Positions 43,076 through 50,761 of a stretch of 64,000 nt of DNA are shown in pieces. Origin of the DNA: JAEUMY01 sp031394355 (GTDB taxonomy: Bacteria > Pseudomonadota > Gammaproteobacteria > Burkholderiales > Usitatibacteraceae). Every line of letters starts with the position of its first letter. Within the stretch, counting starts at the first letter, position 1. The translations under genes and the position numbers were made by a program. The stretch covers positions 194,335 to 258,334 of the forward strand of contig JANNSU010000008.1 of NCBI GenBank assembly GCA_031394355.1, read 5' to 3'. The notes below the pieces were generated by a model. That model was not told the origin of the DNA and ran no database searches. It was given only the letters and a program-made list of their open reading frames with translations.

Positions 43076-43417
43076 ATGAAGAAATTGTCCGCACTGGTTG
43101 CTATGCTGTTTGCCGCTGCTTCTCTGAACGTCCTCGCCGCTGGCCACGCTGCTGCACCGGCCAAGGCTGATGCACCGGCCAAGGCTGATGCAAAGAAGGA
43201 AGAGAAGAAGGAAGAGATGAAGAAAGACGAGAAGAAAGCCGACAAAAAGGCTGACATGAAGGCCGACAAAAAAGCTGACATGAAGGCTGACAAAAAAGCC
43301 GACATGAAGGCCGACAAAAAAGCCGACAAGAAGGACATGAAGAAAGACGAGAAGAAAGAAGAGAAGAAAGAAGAGATGAAGAAAGACGAGAAGAAAGCTG
43401 ACGCTCCGAAGAAGTAA
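43076..43417 (+). CDS. small exported Lys/Asp-rich repeat protein
   Basis: A 113-residue protein with a signal peptide (about 1-21, cleavage after LAA), then almost only K, D, A, E and M, including four KADKKADM-type octapeptides from 24-bp DNA repeats. ATG 43076 has GGAG 9 bp upstream; ATG 43061 is less likely. It resembles the tail of the ComEA-like protein just upstream and probably shares its origin. It is highly charged and likely disordered. No known function; strong terminator downstream. Confidence 0.7.
   Translation: MKKLSALVAMLFAAASLNVLAAGHAAAPAKADAPAKADAKKEEKKEEMKKDEKKADKKADMKADKKADMKADKKADMKADKKADKKDMKKDEKKEEKKEEMKKDEKKADAPKK
43235..43330 (+). repeat. four 24-bp in-frame tandem repeats
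   Basis: Units start at 43235, 43259, 43283 and 43307 and encode KADKKADM-like octapeptides; they differ by a few silent and Lys/Met changes. Confidence 0.85.
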
Positions 43418-43436
43418 TCGGACTCGCTTTCGAAGT

Positions 43437-43467
43437 AAAAAGCCCCGCGATAGCGGGGCTTTTTTTA
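43437..43467. terminator. bidirectional rho-independent terminator
   Basis: Stem AGCCCCGC / GCGGGGCT with a 4-nt loop, flanked by an A-run on the left and seven T on the right. It serves the Lys/Asp-rich gene and, in reverse, the osmC end, whose stop codon lies in the T-run. Confidence 0.92.
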
Positions 43468-44067
43468 TGGTGGTGCCACGGCGTCGGGCTGGTCTATTAG
43501 GGCTGGCCCGATTGCGCTGTAGCGTCGGGTAGTCGGTCCGGTGGCCGCCGCCGGGCAATGTCGTGAGACTTGCGTATCAAGCTGGGCAGGTCGTGCAAGC
43601 GTCTGCAGCACCACGCAATAGCGCTCGGTCAATTTGAGCAGCGTCGCCAGAGTTTCGTCATCAGCGTCTGTCTTCAGGCTGAACCGGAGTCGAATGCTCG
43701 CGAAGCCGACCGGTACGGACTTGTCCACGCCAAGCGTGCCCCGAAAGTCCAGGTCTCCATCCACCTCGACCTCGCCGCTGTCGATCTGTATGCCCAAAGC
43801 CATTGCTACGGCGCTGAGTGTTACGCCTGCGCAGGCTGCCAGTGCCTGCAACAGCATGTCTCCGGAGCAGGCGAACGACCCATCACCGCCTGTTGCCGCA
43901 TGCAATCCCGCTTTCACCAGGGCCTTGCCGGTGTCCACTGAGCAGGCAATGCCCTCGCCATGCAGCGTGCCGCCGGCACGGAGTGTGATGCGTGCGGCAG
44001 AGGGATCATCCTGGTAGAGCGACTTCAGCGGCGCCTGCAGTTCACGCAATGCGGACTGATTCAGCAT
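43465..44067 (-). CDS. OsmC-family protein
   Basis: A 200-residue OsmC/Ohr-fold protein. CSGDMLLQALAACAGVTLSAVA carries the first conserved Cys of the peroxidase pair, and YCVVLQTL the second. OsmC-type proteins reduce organic hydroperoxides. The ATG overlaps the stop of the ABC ATPase gene (ATGCTGA), so it belongs to the transporter operon. A role in detoxifying products of organosulfur use is only an inference. Confidence 0.85.
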   Translation of the reverse strand: MLNQSALRELQAPLKSLYQDDPSAARITLRAGGTLHGEGIACSVDTGKALVKAGLHAATGGDGSFACSGDMLLQALAACAGVTLSAVAMALGIQIDSGEVEVDGDLDFRGTLGVDKSVPVGFASIRLRFSLKTDADDETLATLLKLTERYCVVLQTLARPAQLDTQVSRHCPAAATGPTTRRYSAIGPALIDQPDAVAPP

Positions 44068-44810
44068 GGAACGCTCCTGTTCGCGTTCGCGTTCGCGTTC
44101 GCGTTAGCGTTGACGTTGGCGGGTGCAAGGGCGGCAATGATCTCGTCATGCAGTGCACTGCGTACCGCCGCCGTGACCGCGGCAGGGATGGCGATCTCGG
44201 CACGAAATGGGCCGGGCTCACCGGCCATGACAAGCACCCGGCCAGCCAAGGAGATCGCCTCTTCGGGATCATGTGTGACGAACACGGCACCTACCTTGTA
44301 GCGCTGCACCAGATCCCTCACGAGGCGATGCAGCCGACCCTTGGTGAGGACATCAAGCGCGCTGAACGGCTCGTCGAGCAGGAGAAGATCCGGCTGTGCG
44401 ACCAAGGCGCGGGCGATCGCCGCGCGCTGGGCCATTCCGCCGGAAAGCTGTTTCGGGAAATAGTCTGCGGCGTGGGCGAGTCCGACCTCTTCGAGCAACT
44501 GCACGACACGCGCCTGGCGGCCCTTCTTGTGGCCGAGCGGAAACCCGATATTGTCCGCCACCGATAGCCAGGGCATGAGCCGGGGCTCTTGAAACACGAA
44601 ACCGGTCTGCCCGGCAGCGTGTTGGATATCGCCGTCAAAATTCGTATCGAGCCCGGCAATGGCGCGTAGCAGTGTGCTCTTCCCGCATCCGCTCGCGCCA
44701 AGCAAGGCAATGATCTCGCCCGGCTGAACAGAGAACGCCACATCCCGGAGGACGGCACGTGCGCCATGGCGCTTTTCCTTGAGTGATACGGAGAGCAGGG
44801 TGGCGGTCAT
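44061..44810 (-). CDS. ssuB: sulfonate/nitrate-type ABC transporter ATP-binding protein
   Basis: A 249-residue ATPase with Walker A GASGCGKST, signature LSGGMAQR, Walker B LLLDEPFSALD and the H-loop VTHDPEEA. Family members normally end near the IAALAP region; here an extra Asn-Ala tail (VNANANANANAN) is encoded by a hexamer tandem array. The 5' end overlaps the permease gene by 4 bp. The substrate is probably aliphatic sulfonates, given the CysB-like regulator and cysM next door. Confidence 0.88.
   Translation of the reverse strand: MTATLLSVSLKEKRHGARAVLRDVAFSVQPGEIIALLGASGCGKSTLLRAIAGLDTNFDGDIQHAAGQTGFVFQEPRLMPWLSVADNIGFPLGHKKGRQARVVQLLEEVGLAHAADYFPKQLSGGMAQRAAIARALVAQPDLLLLDEPFSALDVLTKGRLHRLVRDLVQRYKVGAVFVTHDPEEAISLAGRVLVMAGEPGPFRAEIAIPAAVTAAVRSALHDEIIAALAPANVNANANANANANRSVPC
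44079..44120. repeat. hexamer tandem array (GTTCGC)
   Basis: Four perfect GTTCGC units (44079-44102) and three decayed ones (GTTAGC, GTTGAC, GTTGGC). On the minus strand it encodes the Asn-Ala tail of the ABC ATPase. Changes in unit number would add or remove residue pairs without frameshift. Confidence 0.92.
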
Positions 44811-45700
44811 GATGTCGAAGTTTCCTGAAGGTCTGCCACATCGCGCCAGGCCAGGACATGGTGCTCGATCGTCCTGAGCAAGCTGTCGCTGAGCTTGCCC
44901 AATAGCGCGAGCGAAAGAATGGCAATGAACACCAGGTCGACGCGTCCGGTCTCACGGCCGTCGGACAGCAGATAGCCGAGGCCCTGTGTTGACGCGATGA
45001 GCTCGGCGGCCACGAGGAACATCCAGCCGAGGCTCAGTGCGGCACGCAGCCCCGTGAAGATGCCCGGCAGTGCTGCGGGGATGAGGATGCGCCACAGCAG
45101 CGACTGGCGGGAGAGTCCGGCTTGGCGGCCGACTTCGACCAACTTTCGATCCACATTGCCCAGCCCGGAAAATGTCGCGAGGTAGACGGGGAAAAACGTA
45201 CCGATGGCGATGAGCACCAGCTTGGGCGTCTCGTCGATGCCGAACCAGAGCAGCAGCAATGGTACCCAGGCCAACGACGGCACTGCACGCAGCCCCTGAA
45301 AGGTTGAATCCAGCAGACGCTCAGCCGGACGCACCAACGCGACCAGCGAACCTACCATCAGCGCCAGTGTTGCCCCGGCAATGAATCCGGCAACAACCCG
45401 CAGGCTGCTTACCCAAGCATGTTGTGGCAGCGTCCCATCGAGCGACAGCGCCCAGGCGGTCTCGGCCAATGTGCTGGGAGGCGGGAGCTGGTGCGGCGAA
45501 ACCCACCCCAGTCGACTCACGGATTCCCAGACGAGCAAGATTGCCAGCGGCACGATACAGCCTGTCAGCGCACCAGCGCGAGACAACAATGCGTCAGTCA
45601 CTAGGCTGACTGAAGCCGCTCTGTTGCGAATATTCGCAACAGAGCGATTGTTGGGCAGAGCGCTGCCTGCTGAAGACAGCGCCGATTGGGCGAGGCTCAT
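44807..45700 (-). CDS. ssuC: sulfonate/nitrate-type ABC transporter permease
   Basis: A 297-residue BPD-type permease with about six helices and the EAA-like loop VEVGRQAGLSRQSLLWRILIPAALPGIFTGLR. ATG 45700 lies 7 bp after the binding-protein stop. The N-terminal ~25 residues before the first helix contain the palindrome copy (SVANIRNRA), itself the centre of a 30-bp perfect palindrome. Confidence 0.9.
   Translation of the reverse strand: MSLAQSALSSAGSALPNNRSVANIRNRAASVSLVTDALLSRAGALTGCIVPLAILLVWESVSRLGWVSPHQLPPPSTLAETAWALSLDGTLPQHAWVSSLRVVAGFIAGATLALMVGSLVALVRPAERLLDSTFQGLRAVPSLAWVPLLLLWFGIDETPKLVLIAIGTFFPVYLATFSGLGNVDRKLVEVGRQAGLSRQSLLWRILIPAALPGIFTGLRAALSLGWMFLVAAELIASTQGLGYLLSDGRETGRVDLVFIAILSLALLGKLSDSLLRTIEHHVLAWRDVADLQETSTS
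45617..45646. repeat. 30-bp perfect palindrome centred on the iterated 12-mer
   Basis: The 12-mer at 45626-45637 is extended on both sides by complementary arms (CGCTCTGTT on the left, AACAGAGCG on the right), giving a 30-bp perfect inverted repeat inside the ssuC coding sequence. Confidence 0.98.
45626..45637. repeat. palindrome GCGAATATTCGC, copy 14
   Basis: Inside ssuC (ANIR frame), full 14-mer, centre of the 30-bp palindrome. Confidence 0.98.
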
Positions 45701-45707
45701 TGGGGGC

Positions 45708-46709
45708 TCAGCGTGCAGCAACCCGCGCCGCTGCGGCGGGCGCAACCAGATCGTCAATCACTCGGGCCACATCAGTACCCGGCTTCACGAGACCCTCTTC
45801 CAGCAGGATGGGTGCCGCACCCTTGAGTGCATTCACGTGTGTTGCGGTTGGCAAAGACTGGTTGAAGTCGGTGCGTGAAAGCTGCCGCTTCGCCACGTCC
45901 AGCGAAATCTTGGCTTCGGCTGCAAGGAGCTTGGCCGCATCGGACGGGTAGGCCTGGATCCACTTGCGGGCGCGCTCGTACACTTTGATCACGCGATCGG
46001 TGGCCTGTGGATGCTGGGCAACAAACTTCTCACGAGCATTCAGGAAGCCATACGTGTTGTAGTCCACGTTGCGATAGACAATGCGTGTACCACTGTCCAG
46101 TTCGCTGGCAGCCATATGTGGGTCAAGTCCTGCCCAGGCATCCACCCGACCCTGCTCCAGCGCAGCGCGGCCGTCGGCGTGCTGGAGGTGAACATGCTGG
46201 ATGTCAGTCTTGGAGAGACCCTTGTCACTCAGCGAACGTAGCAGGAAGAGATAGGGATCTGTTCCCTTCGTGGCAGCCACCTTGCGCCCCTTCAGGTCGG
46301 CAATCGACTTGATGGGTGAGTCTTTTGCCACGACCAATGCCGTCCACTCCGGCTTCGAGTACACGTACACGGTCCTGATCGGATTGCCGTTGGCGCGGGA
46401 GAGGACTGCGGCAAGTCCTGCGGTGGACCCGAAGTCAATGGCGTCTGCGGCCAGAAACTCCAGCGCCCGGTTCGAGCCCTGAGACAGTACCCATTTTATT
46501 TCCGTACCGTCTGCCCTGAACTCTTCTTCCAGCCAGCCAAATTTCTTGATGGCGAGGCTGGCTGGCGAGTAGTAGGCATAGTCGACGCGGATCTCTTTGG
46601 GGGCGGCATTGCCGGAAGCCGGGGACTGTGCGGATGCAGCAGGCAGGAAGGCGGCTGCCGAGGTGGCCAGGACGATTGATAGCTGGGTGAGGAAGGTGCG
46701 TCGTTGCAT
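45708..46709 (-). CDS. ssuA: sulfonate-type ABC transporter substrate-binding protein
   Basis: A 333-residue periplasmic protein of the SsuA/TauA/NrtA fold, with an RR-containing signal (MQRRTFLTQLS...AASA, possibly Tat) and the motifs VDYAYYSPASLAIKKFGWLE and VAATKGTDPYLFLLRSL. ATG 46709 has GGAG 5 bp upstream. First gene of the ssuA-ssuC-ssuB-osmC operon, divergent from a CysB-like regulator. No desulfonating enzyme is encoded alongside. Confidence 0.88.
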   Translation of the reverse strand: MQRRTFLTQLSIVLATSAAAFLPAASAQSPASGNAAPKEIRVDYAYYSPASLAIKKFGWLEEEFRADGTEIKWVLSQGSNRALEFLAADAIDFGSTAGLAAVLSRANGNPIRTVYVYSKPEWTALVVAKDSPIKSIADLKGRKVAATKGTDPYLFLLRSLSDKGLSKTDIQHVHLQHADGRAALEQGRVDAWAGLDPHMAASELDSGTRIVYRNVDYNTYGFLNAREKFVAQHPQATDRVIKVYERARKWIQAYPSDAAKLLAAEAKISLDVAKRQLSRTDFNQSLPTATHVNALKGAAPILLEEGLVKPGTDVARVIDDLVAPAAAARVAAR

Positions 46710-46797
46710 GTGAACTCCATGTGGCAAGTTGGGATGGAGCGAGTGTAGGCAAGCTGACATATAATCAGAACTAATCAATAGCGCTTTGGTTATAACA
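46710..46797. promoter_or_regulatory. divergent control region of ssuA and the CysB-like gene
   Basis: An 88-bp spacer with a markedly AT-rich stretch (about 46757-46797, TATAATCAG...GGTTATAACA) in otherwise GC-rich DNA. As for most LysR regulators, the product of the rightward gene probably binds here and controls both directions. Confidence 0.5.
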
Positions 46798-47712
46798 ATG
46801 AACCTGCAGCAGATCCGTTACCTCCGGGAAATCGTCAAGCGTGGCTTCAATCTCACGGCCGCCGCGCAGACTCTGCATACGTCGCAGCCAGGAATCAGTC
46901 AGCGCATCAAGGAGTTGGAGGACGAGCTGGGTGTGACAATTTTTGTCCGGCAGGGAAAGCGCATCACCGGCCTCACGCCACCGGGCGAGGCGGTGCTGGT
47001 CATCGCAGAGCGTATCGGCCGCGAGGTCGATAATCTCAAGAAAGTTGGCAGCGAATTCAGCGACGCTGATCAGGGCACCTTCGTCATTGGTGCCACACAC
47101 ATGCAGGCGCGTTACATCCTGCCGGAGACAGTGCTGGCCTTCACGCGGCGCTTTCCCAAGGTTCAGCTTGCGATCCGCCAGGGCAATCCGCGCCAACTCG
47201 CTGAAATGGTGGTGAAGGGCGAAGCGGATGTAGCGATTGCCACTGAAACGCTCGACCACTATCCGGAGCTCGAAACATTGCCCTGCTACCGTTGGCATCA
47301 CTGCGTAGTGGCACCGCTTGGACATCCGGTTCTGAAGGTACGCAATCCCGGCTTGGCTGACATTGCCCGCTATCCGCTGGTGACGTATGACGCCGCGTTT
47401 TCTGGCCGCAGTGCGCTGGACGACACGTTTGCAGAAGCCGGTATTGCCATCAATGTGGTGCTGACCGCCATCGACACTGACGTCATCAAGACCTACGTGC
47501 GCGCCGGACTGGGTATCGGCATCATCGCCTCGATGGCGGTGGATCGGAAGCAGGATGCGGATCTCGGCATCATCGACGGCGCAAGGCTGTTCCCGGAAAA
47601 GGTCACCAAGCTGGCCTGGCGCAAGGGGGCATACCTGCGCGGCTACGTGCGAGAATTCATCGACGGCTTTGCCTCGGGCAAGGCCTTGTCCCATCTCAAG
47701 TTGGAAAAGTAG
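46798..47712 (+). CDS. CysB-like LysR-family regulator
   Basis: A 304-residue regulator with an N-terminal winged HTH (MNLQQIRYLREIVKRGFNLT, TSQPGISQRIKELE) and a CysB-type effector domain (ATHMQARYILPE, TYDAAFSGRSALDD). CysB/Cbl proteins activate sulfur-assimilation genes when sulfate is scarce, sensing N-acetylserine. It is divergent from ssuA and 21 bp before cysM, which supports a sulfur role. ATG 46798 is preferred over TTG 46786. Confidence 0.92.
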   Translation: MNLQQIRYLREIVKRGFNLTAAAQTLHTSQPGISQRIKELEDELGVTIFVRQGKRITGLTPPGEAVLVIAERIGREVDNLKKVGSEFSDADQGTFVIGATHMQARYILPETVLAFTRRFPKVQLAIRQGNPRQLAEMVVKGEADVAIATETLDHYPELETLPCYRWHHCVVAPLGHPVLKVRNPGLADIARYPLVTYDAAFSGRSALDDTFAEAGIAINVVLTAIDTDVIKTYVRAGLGIGIIASMAVDRKQDADLGIIDGARLFPEKVTKLAWRKGAYLRGYVREFIDGFASGKALSHLKLEK

Positions 47713-47733
47713 TTCTTCGCGCAAACTATCTTC

Positions 47734-48630
47734 ATGTCTTCGCTCGAATCATTCATCGGCAATACGCCGCTTGTCCGCCTGCAACGCCTGCCGTATGCGT
47801 CCGGTGTGCCTAGAAGCACCTCGCTCTGGGGCAAGCTGGAGGGCAACAATCCTGCGGGTTCGGTGAAGGACAGGCCTGCCATCTCGATGATCGTCCGCGC
47901 CGAGGCGCGGGGCGATATCAAGCCTGGCGATACGCTCATCGAGGCAACGAGCGGCAATACCGGCATCGCGCTGGCCATGGCCGCTGCCATTCGTGGTTAC
48001 AAGATGGTTCTGGTCATGCCAGAGCATCTTTCGGTCGAGCGCCGTCAGACCATGGCGGCGTTCGGCGCAGAGATCGTGTTATCGCCCAAGGACAAGGGCA
48101 TGGAGTACGCCCGCGATCTGGCCGAGGAACTCAAGCGGGAACGCAACGGAACCATCCTCGACCAGTTTGCGAATCCGGACAACCCGCTGGCACACTACAC
48201 GGGTACCGGCCCCGAAATCTGGCGGGACACCGGTGGAAAGGTCACTCACTTCGTTGCAACGATGGGGACAACCGGCACGATCATGGGTGTGGGCCGGTAT
48301 CTGAAGGAAATGAATCCGGCCATCCAGATCATCGGCGTGCATCCTGCCGAGGGCTCCAATGTGCCGGGTATCCGCAAATGGCCAGAGGCCTATCTCCCGA
48401 AAATATTCAACCGCGCGCAGGTGGATCGTGTGATTGAAGTGACACAAGCCGAGAGCGAGGAGACCATGCGCAGATTGGCTCGGGAGGAGGGCATCTTTGC
48501 CGGTGTGTCGTCCGGCGGCGGTCTGGCTGCCGCCCTGTTGGTCGGGCGCGAGGTGGAGAATGCACTGATTGTGCATATTGTCTGTGACCGGGGAGATCGG
48601 TATCTCTCAACGGGCGTGTACCCAGGTTGA
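47734..48630 (+). CDS. cysM: cysteine synthase B
   Basis: A 298-residue PLP enzyme with K45 (NPAGSVKDRPA), the phosphate-binding TSGNTG and GTTGTIMG loops, and the CysM-type length. It makes cysteine from O-acetylserine and sulfide or thiosulfate. It follows the CysB-like gene closely, so both are probably cotranscribed. Confidence 0.95.
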   Translation: MSSLESFIGNTPLVRLQRLPYASGVPRSTSLWGKLEGNNPAGSVKDRPAISMIVRAEARGDIKPGDTLIEATSGNTGIALAMAAAIRGYKMVLVMPEHLSVERRQTMAAFGAEIVLSPKDKGMEYARDLAEELKRERNGTILDQFANPDNPLAHYTGTGPEIWRDTGGKVTHFVATMGTTGTIMGVGRYLKEMNPAIQIIGVHPAEGSNVPGIRKWPEAYLPKIFNRAQVDRVIEVTQAESEETMRRLAREEGIFAGVSSGGGLAAALLVGREVENALIVHIVCDRGDRYLSTGVYPG

Positions 48631-48633
48631 GTG

Positions 48634-48645
48634 TGACTATTCGCA
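48634..48645. repeat. degenerate palindrome copy before the exonuclease gene
   Basis: GTGACTATTCGC, followed by AAGGAC as at copy 1 (1289). The right half is intact and the left half decayed. The AAGGA supplies a ribosome binding site for the exonuclease ATG at 48656. Confidence 0.65.
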
Positions 48646-48655
48646 AGGACGTTGA

Positions 48656-49429
48656 ATGACCCCAACTCTCGTTTTCGATATCGAAACCATCCCCGATGTG
48701 CGTGGCCTGCGCAAGCTTCACTCGCTGGGTGACGACGCCACTGATGCCGCTGTTGCGGAGTTCGCCATGCAACGCCGCCGCCAGGCTACAGGGGGTGACT
48801 TTCTCCCGTTGCACCTTCACCGTGTGCTGGTGATCTCCTGCCTGCTGCGCACCGATGAAGGCGTGAAGGTATTTTCCATCGGTGAGGGCAAGGACGATGA
48901 GGGTGCCACCATCCAGCGCTTTTTCGATGGCGTGGAGCGTTACACACCGCAAATCGTTTCGTGGAACGGAGGCGGCTTCGACCTGCCGGTGCTTCACTAT
49001 CGCGGGCTCATGCACGGCGTGAAGGCGCCACGTTACTGGGACCAGGGCGAGGACGACCGCGACTTCAAGTGGAACAACTACATCTCGCGCTATCACTCAC
49101 GTCACACCGACCTCATGGACCTGCTTGCCATGTACCAAGCGCGTGCCAATGCGCCGCTGGACGACATGGCGCAGCTCTGCGGCTTCCCCGGCAAGCTGGG
49201 CATGGATGGCAGCCAGGTATGGCAAGCCTTTCTCGACGGCCAGATTGCGAATATTCGCAACTACTGCGAGACCGACGTGATGAACACCTACCTCGTCTTC
49301 CTGCGCTTCCAGCTCATGCGCGGCATCCACACCGAGCAGCAGCATGCCAATGAGATTACTTTCCTGCGTGAGTATTTGAAGGGGCAGGAGGGGCAGCACT
49401 GGAAGGAATTCTTGGCGGCTTGGGCGTGA
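48656..49429 (+). CDS. predicted 3'-5' exonuclease (PolB exonuclease-like)
   Basis: A 257-residue DEDD-type exonuclease related to the PolB proofreading domain. ExoI motif is FDIETIP (D8, E10), ExoII is VSWNGGGFDLPVL and ExoIII is YCETDVMNTYL. Role in DNA or RNA processing unknown. A palindrome copy forms codons 198-201 (IANIRNYCETD), directly before the catalytic ExoIII motif, where relatives often already have an IR pair. Confidence 0.88.
   Translation: MTPTLVFDIETIPDVRGLRKLHSLGDDATDAAVAEFAMQRRRQATGGDFLPLHLHRVLVISCLLRTDEGVKVFSIGEGKDDEGATIQRFFDGVERYTPQIVSWNGGGFDLPVLHYRGLMHGVKAPRYWDQGEDDRDFKWNNYISRYHSRHTDLMDLLAMYQARANAPLDDMAQLCGFPGKLGMDGSQVWQAFLDGQIANIRNYCETDVMNTYLVFLRFQLMRGIHTEQQHANEITFLREYLKGQEGQHWKEFLAAWA
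49247..49258. repeat. palindrome GCGAATATTCGC, copy 15
   Basis: Inside the exonuclease gene (ANIR frame); symmetric over 16 bp. Confidence 0.98.
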
Positions 49430-49462
49430 CCTTTATCTCCAGTAATTCGGGAGCGCTCTGAA

Positions 49463-49801
49463 GTGATGGGCCCAAAGTTCATGGGTTGCGGTGCGATTGC
49501 GCTCGGGTTTGTGGCGCTCAGTCCTGCGGTCATTGAAATCTCGTCGGGCTCGTTTTCTCCGGTAGGGTATTCCGGCAGATCGAGCTGGTTGACCAGTGCA
49601 TTGACGCTGTTCTTCGGGCAATACGCGCCGTATGCCTCTGCATTGTTATGGATTGGAACTGCTGCAGTATTTTTCTGGTTAGGAGTGAAGGAGTTCAACA
49701 GACAGGATTCTCCTGCATCAGAAGAGGAGCAACTTCCAAGTGCGAAACTGGGTAATCCATCAATAAGCCTGACTTCAAGAAAGCGAAAGAAACGGTCATG
49801 A
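49463..49801 (+). CDS. small membrane protein
   Basis: A 112-residue protein with two hydrophobic segments (about 8-25 and 55-73) and a Lys/Arg-rich C-terminus (SRKRKKRS). GTG 49463 or ATG 49466; a GGAG lies 10-13 bp upstream. The stop overlaps the ATG of the next gene (ATGA). No recognised family. Confidence 0.55.
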   Translation: MMGPKFMGCGAIALGFVALSPAVIEISSGSFSPVGYSGRSSWLTSALTLFFGQYAPYASALLWIGTAAVFFWLGVKEFNRQDSPASEEEQLPSAKLGNPSISLTSRKRKKRS

Positions 49802-50259
49802 TTAGAGCGGCAGTAATATTCACGGCAATTCTCCTCTCAGGCTGCCAGAACCTTTCGCAAACTACGGCGCCTCAGCCTGAAATCGAAGCCGCACACGGCC
49901 GATTGATCACCGCTTTCAGCACCTGCAACGCAGACCAGTTCGTTGCGGCGTATTCGGACAGATTCACCTTCATCACGTCCCACACGCCGACGCCCGTCAC
50001 GACCACCGATGGCCTGCGCAAGTACCTGGGCTCGGGATGCGGTGGCGGGCCGAACCCCACGGCGACGGTGAAAAGTCAGTCCATTTCAGCTTCAGGAGAC
50101 ACCGCCATCATCGCGGGCCAGTATCTCTTCAAGGTGCCGATGAAGGGGCAAGTTGTGGATCTGCTGCAGAATTTCACTGCGGTGATGAGACAGGCTGATG
50201 GCTCGTGGAAGGTGGTGGCGCATCATGTATCGATGGTGCCGCAGCCGGCTCCGCGGTGA
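49798..50259 (+). CDS. putative lipoprotein with NTF2-like (DUF4440/SnoaL-type) domain
   Basis: A 153-residue protein with a lipoprotein signal (ILLSGC, Cys near 16) and an NTF2-like alpha+beta domain (FSTCNADQFVAAYSDRFTF, IAGQYLFKVP, DGSWKVVAHHVS). Such proteins resemble SgcJ/EcaC-type DUF4440 members. It is translationally coupled to the small membrane protein upstream. Function unknown. Confidence 0.7.
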   Translation: MIRAAVIFTAILLSGCQNLSQTTAPQPEIEAAHGRLITAFSTCNADQFVAAYSDRFTFITSHTPTPVTTTDGLRKYLGSGCGGGPNPTATVKSQSISASGDTAIIAGQYLFKVPMKGQVVDLLQNFTAVMRQADGSWKVVAHHVSMVPQPAPR

Positions 50260-50302
50260 TCGGGCCGAAGGCCTGCTGATCAAATTCCTGATTGCAGGCG
50301 CA

Positions 50303-50506
50303 CTACCGACGGTGTGAGCTTTCTTCTGCGTGTCTGAAGGCGGCTTGGTCATCCACAAGCTCTGAACTGCCATCTCCACCGCGCAGCATGTTCGCTGCCG
50401 TTGTGTTCTTGTCGCCAGTACCCAGTGTGCCGACAACTTTGAAAATCAACCAGGCAAACGCGCCTAGCGCGATGATGAGTCCGGTATTGATCGTAAGTTC
50501 AGTCAT
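50303..50506 (-). CDS. small single-pass membrane protein
   Basis: A 67-residue protein with one hydrophobic helix (about 8-28) and a polar Gly/Ser/Asp C-terminal tail. The start is well supported by AAGGAG 4 bp before the ATG at 50506. No recognised family. Confidence 0.6.
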   Translation of the reverse strand: MTELTINTGLIIALGAFAWLIFKVVGTLGTGDKNTTAANMLRGGDGSSELVDDQAAFRHAEESSHRR

Positions 50507-50610
50507 GGTGCTCCTTTGCGTGGCGCGAGTGGCACAAGTCTACGCTTGCATGACCTGAGCTTTTTCAGCCGCATACTGCTTACCCGCTGTCAGTGACTGT
50601 TTTTGGGGTT

Positions 50611-50642
50611 GCAATCCCTTGCGAATATTCGCATGGGATTGC
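50611..50642. repeat. 32-bp near-perfect palindrome around the iterated 12-mer
   Basis: Arms GCAATCCC and GGGATTGC flank the 14-mer, broken only by a T/T pair at 50619 and 50634. The CAATCCC flank recurs beside copy 21 at 59861. Confidence 0.95.
50621..50632. repeat. palindrome GCGAATATTCGC, copy 16
   Basis: Intergenic, full 14-mer, centre of the 32-bp inverted repeat. Confidence 0.98.
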
Positions 50643-50761
50643 GACCCTTTCCATTCTCTGCTTTTGAATGGATAGATGCCAGAAGACTCCGGTTCGTATC
50701 CGGTTGCCAAACATTCGCTGTGACTGTTCAGCAAACTTCAGAGCAGCTAGTTTCACTACTT

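Larger units (their letters stand above)
50507..50761. other. spacer with an extended inverted repeat
   Basis: 255 bp between two minus-strand genes; holds the 32-bp inverted repeat at 50611-50642. The open frames here lack good starts. No convincing gene. Confidence 0.55.

Noticed and set aside
43235..43330. CRISPR array
   Set aside because: The 24-bp units are contiguous, in frame and have no spacers. No Cas-like gene is present in the window.
42536..43420. Minus-strand Ser/Phe/Leu-rich frames opposite the Lys/Asp-rich genes
   Set aside because: Their composition is just the complement of Lys/Asp/Ala codons; no ribosome site or domain.
50540..50734. Minus-strand frame of 64 codons containing palindrome copy 16
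   Set aside because: TTG start without ribosome site, and its middle is made of the 32-bp inverted repeat.
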